A DNA stretch of 64,000 nt from Planctomicrobium sp051466335 (lineage in GTDB: Bacteria > Planctomycetota > Planctomycetia > Planctomycetales > Planctomycetaceae). The translations under genes were made by a program, and so were the position numbers. Position 1 is the stretch's first letter. Each line of letters begins with the position of its first letter. The stretch is from assembly GCF_051466335.1 (NCBI RefSeq), contig NZ_CP195793.1, forward strand, positions 3,472,001 to 3,536,000. Reading direction: 5' to 3'. The notes under the pieces are model-generated. The model made no database searches. It was given only the letters and a program-made list of their open reading frames with translations, and was not told where the DNA came from. This document shows positions 9,123 to 18,025 of the stretch, piece after piece.

Positions 9123-10487
9123 ATGCTCCCGTACAATTCGACACTGATACGGGATCTCTTCATGTGGAGTATGCAGATTGGCCTCATGCTAGTCATGATC
9201 GCCGTCAACGGCCTTTTAGCCGCGTTTGAAATTGCCTTGGCATCGATTTCCGCATCACGCCTGCAACAGCTCTCCACAGCGGGCCGCAGAGGAGCAAAAG
9301 CCGCCCTTTCCATGAAAGGGAACATGGAGGGAAGTCTGGCGGTCGTCCAGCTCGGAATCACCCTTGTGGGCTCAATCGCAGGTGCCACTGCAGGTGTCAG
9401 TGCTGAGAGCGCTCTCTCGCCAACGTTCCAGGCACTCTTCGGAATTTCAGCGGGTGCGGCGGAAATGCTTGCAGTATTTCTCGTTGTCATCCCCCTGACG
9501 GCTGTCATGATCGTCTTCGGTGAATTGATTCCGAAGGTTTACGCATTGCGAAATCCAGAAGCAGTGCTGCTCTCCATGTCCCCCGCTGTGAAGTGGTTCA
9601 GCTACGCTGTCTGGCCATTGGTTTGGGTACTTGAGACCGCGGTGAAATTGCTGATGGGACTTCTCGAATCGACGTTCAAGACGAGGAAGCAAGCCGCGGA
9701 AACGGAGCAACTCGAAACTGAGCTTCAGGAGTTGCGTGCGAGTGTCGCTATTGCACGAGCGTCACGACTGATTGGAATTCAACAGGAACGAATCATTCTG
9801 GGCGCAGCAGAACTCTCTAATCGCCCGATTAGCGAAATCATGCTGCCTGCAGAGTTCATCAGTCTTGTTGACATCGACAGCAGCCCTGGAGACGCGCTCA
9901 TTGTCGCACACATGGACATGCATACGCGATTTCCAGTCACCGAAACACACGGTGATCCGCAAGGAATCGCCGGGTACGTGATGTTCAAGGACCTCGTCGC
10001 CTCACTCCGATTCAATCCGGCCGAGGGATCCATTCGAAGTATCGTCCGGCAGATCAGCCGATACCCGGACACTTTGCCGATCGCACGCGCTCTGGAAAGA
10101 CTGATCCACGACCGCGCCCATATCGCACTCGTGCAAAAAGCCGGCGGCGAAACTGTCGGAATGATCACGATGGAAGACTTGATCGAAGAACTTGTCGGTG
10201 ACATCGAAGATGAATACGACAAACTCCCATCACAGCTGGTGAAAACGGGTCAGGGGTGGATCGTCGGAGGAGGATTGCTTCTAACAACTCTCTCGCGTCA
10301 AACTGGAATTCCACTCCCCGTCACCGATGCTGATAAAGAGATTCGCACAGTCAATGACTTGATCTCATCCAGTATCCAGGCACCAATCAGCGGATCAGAA
10401 GAGCTGAAATTCGATCACATGAAAATCGTCGTGCGCAAAACTCGCCGACACAAAGTGATGGAAGCCTACATCTCAAAGAACGTGTAA
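9123..10487 (+). CDS. CNNM/CorC-family membrane protein (DUF21, CBS pair, CorC_HlyC domain)
   Basis: 454 residues. The DUF21 (CNNM) transmembrane domain covers about 1-190, with hydrophobic helices near 15-40, 70-95, 112-135 and 155-180 and the family motif FGELIPK at 132-138. A CBS pair spans about 235-365 (MTMEDLIEELVGDIEDEYD-like end) and a CorC_HlyC domain covers about 373-452. Relatives are linked to Mg2+/Co2+ export or resistance and were formerly annotated as hemolysin C. GGGAG lies 10 nt before the ATG. The gene is monocistronic, with a tandem repeat directly downstream. Confidence 0.88.
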   Translation: MLPYNSTLIRDLFMWSMQIGLMLVMIAVNGLLAAFEIALASISASRLQQLSTAGRRGAKAALSMKGNMEGSLAVVQLGITLVGSIAGATAGVSAESALSPTFQALFGISAGAAEMLAVFLVVIPLTAVMIVFGELIPKVYALRNPEAVLLSMSPAVKWFSYAVWPLVWVLETAVKLLMGLLESTFKTRKQAAETEQLETELQELRASVAIARASRLIGIQQERIILGAAELSNRPISEIMLPAEFISLVDIDSSPGDALIVAHMDMHTRFPVTETHGDPQGIAGYVMFKDLVASLRFNPAEGSIRSIVRQISRYPDTLPIARALERLIHDRAHIALVQKAGGETVGMITMEDLIEELVGDIEDEYDKLPSQLVKTGQGWIVGGGLLLTTLSRQTGIPLPVTDADKEIRTVNDLISSSIQAPISGSEELKFDHMKIVVRKTRRHKVMEAYISKNV

Positions 10488-10554
10488 AGCAGACTTCAGC
10501 CAAGTCGATGTTGAACAGCCGCGATGCCGTTCACAAAACCACGAAATCCAGCGC

Positions 10555-10639
10555 CACACAACCTTGGCGGCCACACAACCTTGGCGGCCACACAACCTTG
10601 GCGGCCACACAACCTTGGCGGCCAGACAGCCTTGGCCGC
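10555..10639. repeat. 17-bp minisatellite, four perfect copies plus one degenerate
   Basis: Unit CACACAACCTTGGCGGC is repeated head to tail at 10555, 10572, 10589 and 10606, with a fifth diverged copy at 10623-10639 (CAGACAGCCTTGGCCGC). It sits between the convergent CorC-like and alpha/beta hydrolase genes. Since 17 is not a multiple of three, the small reading frames across it are artefacts. Confidence 0.95.
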
Positions 10640-10673
10640 CGGACTCCGCCAGCAACAAGCGAAGTTGCAGCGA

Positions 10674-11687
10674 TCAAACGGCAATTCCTTTTCGGCGTTC
10701 GGTTGCCCGAACCGGTGCGGTCCCAGCAAAGAAATCAACAATTCGTTTATCGAATTCGACTGGAGAAGTAACTCGTTCCATGTTGTGTTTTGCCTGAGGA
10801 ACGACCCATCGAGACTCTGATTTTTTATTCTTCGTCAGGACACACAGCGAGTCGACAATCGCAGAGGGAACGTGCGTGTCGCGGGACCCCGAGACAAACA
10901 TCACTCGGCGACCGCGCCAGCGCGGGAGCAGGGATTCCAAACGGACCACGCGGCACCGATTTCTCCACTCAATCATTCGGAACATCAGCCACATCGTCAC
11001 GCGAACATGCCAAGCAGGGATGTATGACCCTATCGAGCCGAGGCCAAGATTGATGAACTTTCTGGCGTGGTGAAACGCGAGCTTGTCCGCACTGAAGGCG
11101 CCCTGCGTCCAGATTTGCTGGACTTCGTTCCTTACGGCTCCTGTAGCGAGTGCTGCACCGGCCCCACGACTGACCCCCATCAATGAGATGGGCAAATTCT
11201 CGAATTGCGGTTGAGACTTGATGAAGTCCAACGCTGCATGTACGTCATCAACTTCGTATTGAGTCAGCCAATAATTGGACTGATACCCGGGCATCGAGTC
11301 GCTGGGACTCTCGTTACGGAAACTGAACGAAAAGACCGCAAAACCAGCTTTGACCAGCGGTGCGGTGTAGTTGGCGGCAGTTTCAAAACTCCCCCCACTT
11401 TCCGGACAAAACACGACCACTCCGCGCGATTGTCCATCTTCCGGCAGATAGATTCCTCCGGCAAGAGTGAGTCCGTCAATCGTTTGAAACCTGACCGGTT
11501 CACAAGAAGGAAAATCACTGAGGGGTGGCAGAACTCGAAGTTTCGGTTTCAGTGCAAACCACTTGACCGAGAGCTTTGCGAACGTGAGATGAATCAGGAA
11601 TTCAGCAAATAGCAGAATTCCCCCCGCTGCGCAGAGGATCTGGAGTGGAAATACCAACGACTCAATTAGACCGGGCATGAAATTCAC
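10674..11687 (-). CDS. membrane-anchored alpha/beta hydrolase
   Basis: 337 residues with one N-terminal membrane helix (about 10-36), followed by an alpha/beta-hydrolase domain. The nucleophile elbow is GVSRG with Ser173; GSRDTHVP supplies the likely acid and KHNMERV the likely catalytic His. An oxyanion-type FCPESGGS strand-loop precedes. The displayed start is GTG at 11687; ATG at 11678 (three codons in) is an equal alternative. It is probably a serine esterase or peptidase facing the periplasm. Substrate unknown. The upstream gene on the same strand is a ketosynthase, 58 bp away, so co-transcription is possible. Confidence 0.75.
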   Translation of the reverse strand: MNFMPGLIESLVFPLQILCAAGGILLFAEFLIHLTFAKLSVKWFALKPKLRVLPPLSDFPSCEPVRFQTIDGLTLAGGIYLPEDGQSRGVVVFCPESGGSFETAANYTAPLVKAGFAVFSFSFRNESPSDSMPGYQSNYWLTQYEVDDVHAALDFIKSQPQFENLPISLMGVSRGAGAALATGAVRNEVQQIWTQGAFSADKLAFHHARKFINLGLGSIGSYIPAWHVRVTMWLMFRMIEWRNRCRVVRLESLLPRWRGRRVMFVSGSRDTHVPSAIVDSLCVLTKNKKSESRWVVPQAKHNMERVTSPVEFDKRIVDFFAGTAPVRATERRKGIAV

Positions 11688-11745
11688 ATGAGCGCACAGA
11701 GAAGAAGATCGGGCTCAATCGCAGTGAAAATTACAACGAGAGAGC

Positions 11746-13044
11746 TCATTCTTCAAAAGCCGAAAAGATCAGGGAACTGTTCTGTCCCCCAAACCCAAAA
11801 CTGTTCGAAAGAGTCTTCCTGACCCTCGCCGTACGAGAAATGTTTGGAACGTAGTCCAAATCACACTCCGGATCCGGCGTATTGTAATTGATTGTTGGCG
11901 GAATTACCCCGTCCTCAATCGCTTTCAAACAGACGATCGCTTCTGCGCTTCCTGCGGCGGCAATCAAATGGCCCATCATGCTTTTAGTACTCGACACTGG
12001 TATGCGGTACGCGTGATCTCCAAATGCCTGTTTGATGGCTAAAGTTTCGACTCGATCATTGACGCCAGTACTGGTTCCATGAGCGTTAATATAGTCGATA
12101 TCCTCAGGTTCGCACCCGGCATCTTTCAATGCCATTTTGATACAAGCGGTTGCACCGCGTCCTTCGGGATGGATATCCGTAATACGGTAAGCATCTGCCG
12201 TTGATCCATAACCGATTAATTCTCCATAAATCGGTGCACCACGCTTTTGAGCGTGTTCCAGCTCTTCGAGCAGCAACATCGCTGCCCCTTCGCCCAGAAC
12301 GAATCCATCTCGATCACGGTCAAATGGCCGCGATGCTCGTGGCGGGTCTTCGTTATATGTAGAAAGCGCCGTCAATAAATTGAATCCCGTCACTCCGAAT
12401 GGATGAATCATGCTGTGGGCACCACCTGACAACATGATTTCCGCTTCTCCCTGTCGAATGATTTCTGATGCTTCGCCGATCGCCTGACTGGATGCAGCAC
12501 ACGCTGTCAATGAGTTCAGATTTGGACCTTGTGCATTCAGGAGGCCAGCGAGATGCCCCGCCGGCATATTTGGTTCCCGCTCCAACTCTTCGAGCGGATT
12601 CATCAGTTGCAATCCCTCTCGGGTAAACCGATCCATGTCGAATTCGCCATGTTCTTGCGCGTTGGCGATCAAACGCATAAACATGAAGAAGTCCTGTTGT
12701 CCCTCTCCCGCCCCTAGATAGATCCCGAAACGTGATGGATCAAATTGATCGTCCTTCAACCGGGAACTTCTCATTGCCTGGACGGCAGCACCAATCGAGA
12801 ACCTGATATGTCTTCCCGCAAATTCGAATCGCTCTAAACGGTCGACATAATCACCCAGCTGAAAATTTTTCACTTCCGCTGCGAATTTGGTTGGAAACCC
12901 TGACGCGTCGAAATGAGTGATGTAATCGATACCGCTTTTGCCCGATATCAACGATTTCCACATGGCGTCTACACTGTTCCCGACAGGGGTCACGCAGCCA
13001 ATGCCTGTGACGACAACGCGCCTTCTCATTCCATTATCCCGCAT
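11746..13044 (-). CDS. beta-ketoacyl-ACP synthase II-type ketosynthase
   Basis: 432 residues, full length for a FabF/KAS II protein. The Cys-His-His triad is intact: Cys182 in TACAASSQ, His322 in NAHGTST and His359 in MMGHLIAAAGS. It condenses an acyl primer with malonyl-ACP in fatty-acid or polyketide-like synthesis. A longer, Glu/Met-rich segment around 115-165 departs from canonical FabF, and no acpP, fabD or fabG is adjacent, so this may be an accessory paralogue. The start could be 13044 or 13029 (MRRRVVVTG); the latter matches the usual FabF N-terminus better. Confidence 0.85.
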   Translation of the reverse strand: MRDNGMRRRVVVTGIGCVTPVGNSVDAMWKSLISGKSGIDYITHFDASGFPTKFAAEVKNFQLGDYVDRLERFEFAGRHIRFSIGAAVQAMRSSRLKDDQFDPSRFGIYLGAGEGQQDFFMFMRLIANAQEHGEFDMDRFTREGLQLMNPLEELEREPNMPAGHLAGLLNAQGPNLNSLTACAASSQAIGEASEIIRQGEAEIMLSGGAHSMIHPFGVTGFNLLTALSTYNEDPPRASRPFDRDRDGFVLGEGAAMLLLEELEHAQKRGAPIYGELIGYGSTADAYRITDIHPEGRGATACIKMALKDAGCEPEDIDYINAHGTSTGVNDRVETLAIKQAFGDHAYRIPVSSTKSMMGHLIAAAGSAEAIVCLKAIEDGVIPPTINYNTPDPECDLDYVPNISRTARVRKTLSNSFGFGGQNSSLIFSAFEE

Positions 13045-13558
13045 ACGTGACGGAACAGATCAACCGGTACGGTCGTCTGAATCCAGACTCGAACTCACAA
13101 CTTGGAGGGAACTCCACTTGCGTCAGTGCAAGTCGTTGTGAACGTCACCGACTCAATACACCAATTCATTATAAGCACCATTGACCCGCAAGCCACTCAC
13201 CGCAACGAACGCATCCACAATCACAGATGCTTGCTGGGTCGTTCAATCGGTTTTCATCGCCGTGGGACTGTTCTCTTTTCGCAACATTTCAGCAACCGTC
13301 AAACGATCTGCAAAATTGGTAAGTAAGCGAATCGGGATTCTGTCAAAGTCAAGGAATTTCACGAGAGAATCGGTTCTTAGGTCGCATGATGACCTAAGTT
13401 AGTGCAGGAGAAGATGCGCCAACTCGCTTGCATTCCCAATGCTGGTTCGTGTGGAACCAAATGAAATAACGAGGCTGACGTGATCGAGCGTAAGTCTGGA
13501 ATTGGTCAAATTCAGCAAGACCAACTGAATTGAATTCCAACTGAAGGAAAAAGTGGAG
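13045..13558. other. divergent intergenic region
   Basis: About 510 bp between the divergent ketosynthase and sugar transferase genes. No convincing gene, repeat or terminator; both promoters presumably lie here. AAGGA at 13544-13548 is the ribosome site of the sugar transferase. Confidence 0.5.
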
Positions 13559-14479
13559 ATGAAATTCACGGGCAACAACGACGTGTCAACGACCCCCTCT
13601 GTTTCTGCAGACAACCGGGTTGAACGCAACTCTGCTTCACCGCTCCTTCCAGAAGCGATGAAAATCGCGCCTGTCAGCAACTTACAAGATGCAGTTGATT
13701 TCGCAGAGCCACAACAGTTTCCTGACCTCTGGTGGCTGACAATCCTGAACAACAAAGAAACCCGAAATAACATTACCTCTCTGCCGGCGAGTACAAGGTT
13801 CTTCAAACGACTGATCGACATCGTCGTTTCAGCGACAATGCTGGTGGTCCTTTCGCCACTCATGCTGCTTGTGGCATTGCTTGTAAAAATCACCTCCCCC
13901 GGTCCCGTCATCTTCCGACAGACACGGGTCGGACTGAACCTGAGGACACCGGGTCCGGATCGGCGACAGATTCAAGCTGACGCAGGCCCCGATGGAATCG
14001 ATCGCCGGATCCCCAACAGCGATCGCCGTGTTGAGTTCAGCTACGGTCGCCACTTCATTCTCTACAAATTCCGTACGATGCGGACCGATGCAGAAAAGAA
14101 TGGCGCTCAATTCGCGGTTAAAGGGGACAGCCGCATCACGCCGATCGGTCGATTTCTGAGAAAAACCCGTCTGGATGAACTCCCACAACTTTGGAATGTT
14201 CTCAAAGGGGAAATGTCCCTCGTGGGGCCTCGCCCAGAACGTCCTGAGTTCATTAAAGGCCTCAGCGATGAAATCCCCTCTTATGTGGATCGTCTCGGCC
14301 TGAAGCCAGGACTGACCGGAGTGGCACAGATCCTGAACGGATACGACAACGAGATCGAGAGCTTTCGCCGAAAGGTCGCCTTCGACTTGCATTATCTCCA
14401 AAATTGCAGCCCGACGAACGACTTGAAGATTCTGGTTCGAACAGTCGGCGTCGTGGCGACCGGCAGCGGCGCACTTTAG
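13559..14479 (+). CDS. polyprenyl-phosphate sugar-1-phosphate transferase (bacterial sugar transferase)
   Basis: 306 residues. After a poorly conserved N-terminus (about 1-75) comes FFKRLIDIVVS, then a membrane helix (about 85-110) and the catalytic domain of the WcaJ/WbaP class: SPGPVIFRQTRVG, LYKFRTMR, RKTRLDELPQLWNVLKGEMSLVGPRPE and PGLTGVAQ. It transfers a sugar phosphate to undecaprenyl phosphate, the first step of exopolysaccharide or O-antigen assembly. An insertion of about 35 residues, rich in Asp/Arg, separates RVG from LYKFR. A GTG at 13553 is in frame, but AAGGA lies only 4 nt from it and 10 nt from the ATG at 13559. No other glycan gene is adjacent. Confidence 0.87.
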   Translation: MKFTGNNDVSTTPSVSADNRVERNSASPLLPEAMKIAPVSNLQDAVDFAEPQQFPDLWWLTILNNKETRNNITSLPASTRFFKRLIDIVVSATMLVVLSPLMLLVALLVKITSPGPVIFRQTRVGLNLRTPGPDRRQIQADAGPDGIDRRIPNSDRRVEFSYGRHFILYKFRTMRTDAEKNGAQFAVKGDSRITPIGRFLRKTRLDELPQLWNVLKGEMSLVGPRPERPEFIKGLSDEIPSYVDRLGLKPGLTGVAQILNGYDNEIESFRRKVAFDLHYLQNCSPTNDLKILVRTVGVVATGSGAL

Positions 14480-15053
14480 TCAGCCACCATTCAGTAACTT
14501 TTTTGATATGGCTGGCAGCGCCCCGTCGACGAATGAGAAGACGCGGGCTGCGCCATTCGGTTTCAGAAGTTGTTCCGAGCCGAGACCACTTGTTGCGACC
14601 ACGTCAGTCCGTCGGCACTCCGCGATTTGCCCAAGAACAGGCATTCCTGACGGCGACTTCAGGCAAGACGGCGGTGAGGTCGAGCGTCCTTCCCCCGTTC
14701 AGCCCGCAGCAGTCTCTCCCGTCGTAGCTCCTCATATCTCAGCGGGTTTCCGTCACATCGTGCGGAAAATGTATCGAGCCATCACCTCACCTCGATGCCC
14801 CACCGGCTTGCTGATTCATTCCCTCCCCAATGAGATGCGACGAATTCTGCGATTCCGCCTAGCGGCCCTGCCCGATCCACAACTCCAGACAAAACCTGTC
14901 CACTTGGTGAGAAATGCTCGCCTCCTTCCCAGAGACTTATTTACAATAAGTGGAAGGAGTTACGTGATCTACGAGTGAATAGGCAAATATCATTTCGAGA
15001 AAATTAGAGAGATTCCCGAAATCTTTGCCCGATTTGCAGCGAGACCGGAAACT
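14480..15053. other. intergenic region before ECF sigma gene
   Basis: About 570 bp. Small frames are open here (for example 14508-14978) but show no recognizable motif or good ribosome site. A short hairpin CTTATT/AATAAG occurs near 14937-14951. The promoter of the sigma operon should lie in the last part. Confidence 0.4.
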
Positions 15054-15638
15054 GTGACTGGCGAAATGGCAATCGATTCCACCTCAACACTTCAGAAAAA
15101 CCAGACAGCCTCCGGCCAGTATGACTGGCTGGCAGGGTTGAGGGAGAACGAACCGTGGTTACGGCGCGTCATTTACAATCGCGTTGGTGACCGAGATGTC
15201 GTTGACGACGTGATGCAGGAGATCAGTCTTGCCATCACTCGACCTGAGATTCGCCCGAAAGAGAGTCAACGACTCAGTTCCTGGCTCTATCAGGTCGCTG
15301 TACGTCAGGCCTATCTGTACCGTCGCAAGATGGGGCGTCAACGTCGCCACTTCGCGCCGGCTTCAAATGCGTCTGTGGACTCCGCTATTGGTCATGAGGT
15401 CGATCCGATCCACTGGCTGATGGGACGCGAGCATCAACAGGGGATTCGCGAAGCCTTAAAAGGATTGAGCGAAACTGACCGAGAGATCCTGATGCTCAAA
15501 TACGGAGAGAATTGGACATACCAGCAACTGGCGGATCGACTGGGAGTAACTGTTCACACGATTGAACACCGATTACTTCGGTCGAAAAAGAAATTACGCC
15601 AGCTTCTGAAGAGTGCACATGTGGAAGAAGTCACATGA
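15054..15638 (+). CDS. ECF-type RNA polymerase sigma factor
   Basis: 194 residues with sigma region 2 (WLAGLRENEPWLRRVIYNRVGD, then DVMQEISLAI as the core-binding helix) and region 4 (GLSETDREILMLKYGENWTYQQLADRLGVTVHTIEHRL, a clear helix-turn-helix). This matches the extracytoplasmic-function sigma factors expanded in planctomycetes. The displayed start is GTG; ATG at 15066 is the alternative, and neither has a strong ribosome site. It overlaps the next gene by 4 bp (ATGA), the usual arrangement for a sigma factor and its regulator. Confidence 0.9.
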   Translation: MTGEMAIDSTSTLQKNQTASGQYDWLAGLRENEPWLRRVIYNRVGDRDVVDDVMQEISLAITRPEIRPKESQRLSSWLYQVAVRQAYLYRRKMGRQRRHFAPASNASVDSAIGHEVDPIHWLMGREHQQGIREALKGLSETDREILMLKYGENWTYQQLADRLGVTVHTIEHRLLRSKKKLRQLLKSAHVEEVT

Positions 15639-16357
15639 AATACATGATCGATGAAATCCTGTTACAGCGATGCGTTGACGGTGAACTCACCGAACAAGAA
15701 CGCGCTGAATTATTGCGAGCGTTGCAGTCTCAGGGAACACTTGAAAACTGGAAGGCGTTGGCGTTGTCATTTGTGGAACATCAAGTCTTCTCAAAGGTGT
15801 TCAGCGATGGCTCAGCCTTCGAACAGAGTATTTCCTTTCAACTGACTTCACCGAACCAAGTTGCTACGCCAACTGCACCGGGTGTCCAAACCCAGTGGTT
15901 CCACCGTCGATTGCGTCCTTGGGTGTCGATTGCTGCGTCTCTCCTATTAGGGCTTGGAGTTGGTTATGTGAGCAACGCCGTTCTGAAGGATGGCGACAAT
16001 TTGTCGATGCCTGTGGCATCTCATGAGTCCAATCCAGCACCGCCACCAAATTCTGCAAATGGGTTCGCTGCTGCAGTGGCTCCGAATCGTTACGTACCGA
16101 TCTCAACTGCTCATATTTCCACCGCTGGAAATGAGAAGTCTGAATCCGTATCGGTTCCTCTTTTCTCCGTCGCTGACTGGAACGCCATGAACCAGGAACG
16201 CGATGTAATGGAACTTCCAGACGATGTTCACAGGGTCGCCAAGGAACGAGGGCTCAGATTGCATCGCTCCCCTCAATGGCATCGCTCGCGTTTGAGCGAT
16301 GGTCGTGAAGTCTGGGTTCCGGTGGAGACAATCAAGGTGAGTCGAGAAATTCAATAG
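15635..16357 (+). CDS. membrane protein, probable anti-sigma factor
   Basis: 240 residues. A short cytosolic N-terminus with a CVDGELTEQERAELLRAL helix resembles the start of anti-sigma domains, but the zinc ligands of the zf-HC2/ZAS type (His-x3-Cys-x2-Cys) are absent. One membrane helix lies at about 95-117 (SIAASLLLGLGVGYV), followed by a low-complexity and then a basic periplasmic segment. The 4-bp overlap with the ECF sigma gene is the main argument for an anti-sigma role; this is inference. Confidence 0.6.
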   Translation: MKYMIDEILLQRCVDGELTEQERAELLRALQSQGTLENWKALALSFVEHQVFSKVFSDGSAFEQSISFQLTSPNQVATPTAPGVQTQWFHRRLRPWVSIAASLLLGLGVGYVSNAVLKDGDNLSMPVASHESNPAPPPNSANGFAAAVAPNRYVPISTAHISTAGNEKSESVSVPLFSVADWNAMNQERDVMELPDDVHRVAKERGLRLHRSPQWHRSRLSDGREVWVPVETIKVSREIQ

Positions 16358-16484
16358 TCCGCAACAGCGACTCTCCAGGCTCTCAAATAAATGAATGTGA
16401 GTTTGCGGGGATGCTGCGCGCAGTGATCTATCAAAATATCAGTCAAGTTAACCGGGCACCGATATTTACCTTTAGGAGTGAGAA

Positions 16485-17435
16485 ATGATGAAACGGATGA
16501 AGTCAGCATTGTGTCTGGGCATTTTCTCCGCAGCCTGCGGAGTTCCAACATTCGCCTTTGCGGATGACAAGCCTGCCGGTGAAGTAAAATCCACCGTTCA
16601 GATCAAGATCGTCCAACAGGAGGAAGGAAAAGAGCCAATCGTCAAGACTTACGATTTCTCTAACGGCGACATCCCGGAAGAAGCGTTGAATTCTCTGCCG
16701 CCAGAGATTCGGGAGCATCTCTTAAAAGGAAAGGCATTGGAGAAGGCGCTGATCAACGCCCGGCCCGAAATTTCCGGGGTCGAAATCGATGTCAATGAGG
16801 TAAATGATCTCGCAAGCATTCCCGAGGAAATTCGAAATTTGCTGCGACCGAAAGCTGGCGATCTGAAGGTGCAAGCGGCGGAAGAGCAATATGTCATCGG
16901 AGTGAGCCTCGATCGAATTCCCTCTGGAATTCACAAGTTGATTGGCATTCCTGAAAACTGCGGTGCGATTGTTGTGGACCTTGTTGAGGATGGTGCCGCG
17001 AAGGCCGCTGGCGTGCAGATCGCAGATATTGTTCTCAAGGTCAACGAGACTCCAGTCGAATCCGTTCAGGACGTTGGACGGTTAATCCAGAAGACTGGCG
17101 GAACGGCTGTCACCCTGCACATCCAACGCGAAAAAGAGCAAAAAGAAATCACCGTGACGCCTCAGCTGATGAAGGTCGATCAGGGAGACATCATGCACTC
17201 AATCGTGTGGGAAAATGCCGCGCAATCACCAGTTGAAGAAATGGCGATTCCGGCCGAAATGAAGGAAGCGCTGAAGAAGGCCATGAAAGGGAGCATTCAA
17301 TTTCAGCGAGTTGGACCAGGTGTGGTTGTTGAGTCGAAGTCAGAATCTGAACTATCTCAGCTTCTGAATCGCCTGAAATCCATCGAAGAATCAATTCAGA
17401 AGCTCGAAGGCGATGTCAAAGAGTTGAAGAAGTAG
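16485..17435 (+). CDS. secreted PDZ-domain protein
   Basis: 316 residues with a signal peptide (about 1-27, cleaved after AFA) and a good ribosome site (AGGAG). A PDZ domain covers about 135-225: the carboxylate loop region GVSLDR, then ENCGAIVVDLVEDGAAKAAGVQIADIVLKVNE and VQDVGRLIQKTGG are typical. No trypsin-like protease domain is present, so it is a binding or adaptor protein. The C-terminal 35 residues (LLNRLKSIEESIQKLEGDVKEL) should form a coiled coil. It lies 127 bp after the anti-sigma candidate on the same strand and may sense envelope stress together with it; that is inference. Confidence 0.75.
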   Translation: MMKRMKSALCLGIFSAACGVPTFAFADDKPAGEVKSTVQIKIVQQEEGKEPIVKTYDFSNGDIPEEALNSLPPEIREHLLKGKALEKALINARPEISGVEIDVNEVNDLASIPEEIRNLLRPKAGDLKVQAAEEQYVIGVSLDRIPSGIHKLIGIPENCGAIVVDLVEDGAAKAAGVQIADIVLKVNETPVESVQDVGRLIQKTGGTAVTLHIQREKEQKEITVTPQLMKVDQGDIMHSIVWENAAQSPVEEMAIPAEMKEALKKAMKGSIQFQRVGPGVVVESKSESELSQLLNRLKSIEESIQKLEGDVKELKK

Positions 17436-17535
17436 GCGGATCGAGGGAATCGCCCTCGGAGTTTTCCCGGGATCTTTCCGCTAGCGATTGTCTGTCACTG
17501 GAAACTTACGAAGAAAACGCCGAAACTCGCGTTCA

Positions 17536-17932
17536 CTTCGGAGTAGACTGAGTGATCGCTCTTGCCCTCGGGCAAGGGAGGAAAGTCCGGGCTCCACAGG
17601 ACATGGTGGTGGATAACGTCCACCGTCCGCGAGGATAGGGAAAGTGCCACAGAAAACAAACCGCCGATGGTTCATTTCCACATGTGCTTGCGCATGAAGA
17701 TGAACTCAGGTAAGGGTGAAAAGGTGCGGTAAGAGCGCACCGCGAAACTGGTGACAGTTTTGGCAGGGTAAACCCCACCAGGAGCAAGACCAAGCAGGGA
17801 GAATCTCGCAAGAGAACGAAGCGGTTCGTTTCGTCTGACTTCCGGGTCGGTCGCGTCGAGGCGTCGAAGCAATTCGCGTCCCAGAGAAATGATCACTCTC
17901 GACAGAACCCGGCTTACAGGTCCACTTCGAAG
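17536..17932 (+). ncRNA. rnpB: RNase P RNA (bacterial type A-like)
   Basis: About 397 nt carrying the universal RNase P blocks: GAGGAAAGTCCGGGCTCC near 17579-17596, GGGTGAAAAGGTGCGGTAAG near 17714-17733, and GACAGAACCCGGCTTACAGG near 17901-17920. The ends pair as helix P1: CTTCGGAGTAGACT at 17536 with AGGTCCACTTCGAAG ending at 17932, with one mismatch and a few wobbles. It is the catalytic subunit for tRNA 5' maturation. The exact ends are set by P1 pairing and are accurate to a few bases. A TTTTT follows at once and a further hairpin lies 20 bp downstream. Confidence 0.95.
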
Positions 17933-17954
17933 TTTTTCATTGAGTCGTTAACTA

Positions 17955-17994
17955 ATCAGCCCGGCCACCCCTCAACAAGGGCGACCGGGCTGAT
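17955..17994. terminator. bidirectional terminator between rnpB and SulP gene
   Basis: Stem ATCAGCCCGGCCACCC (17955-17970) with GGGCGACCGGGCTGAT (17979-17994), one mismatch, 8-nt loop, followed by TTTCATTTG on the plus strand. It separates the convergent rnpB and SulP transporter genes. Confidence 0.7.
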
Positions 17995-18025
17995 TTCATT
18001 TGATTAACTGAACTCAACAACGGCG

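Noticed and set aside
10473..10820. Overlapping open frames on both strands across the 17-bp repeat
   Set aside because: They exist because the repeat unit contains no stop in several frames; no ribosome site or real protein character.
13399..14401. Minus-strand frames of 170 and 190 codons
   Set aside because: Antisense to the sugar transferase gene, which has clear family motifs.
14508..14978. 156-codon plus-strand frame in the gap before the sigma gene
   Set aside because: Arg/Pro-rich translation with no motif, no ribosome site, and it ends in a region expected to hold the sigma promoter.
16355..16440. TAGTCC at the stop of the anti-sigma candidate as a possible further repeat copy
   Set aside because: Similarity ends after the first six bases; no GCTCGTTCAA or GAACGCCACAC block follows.
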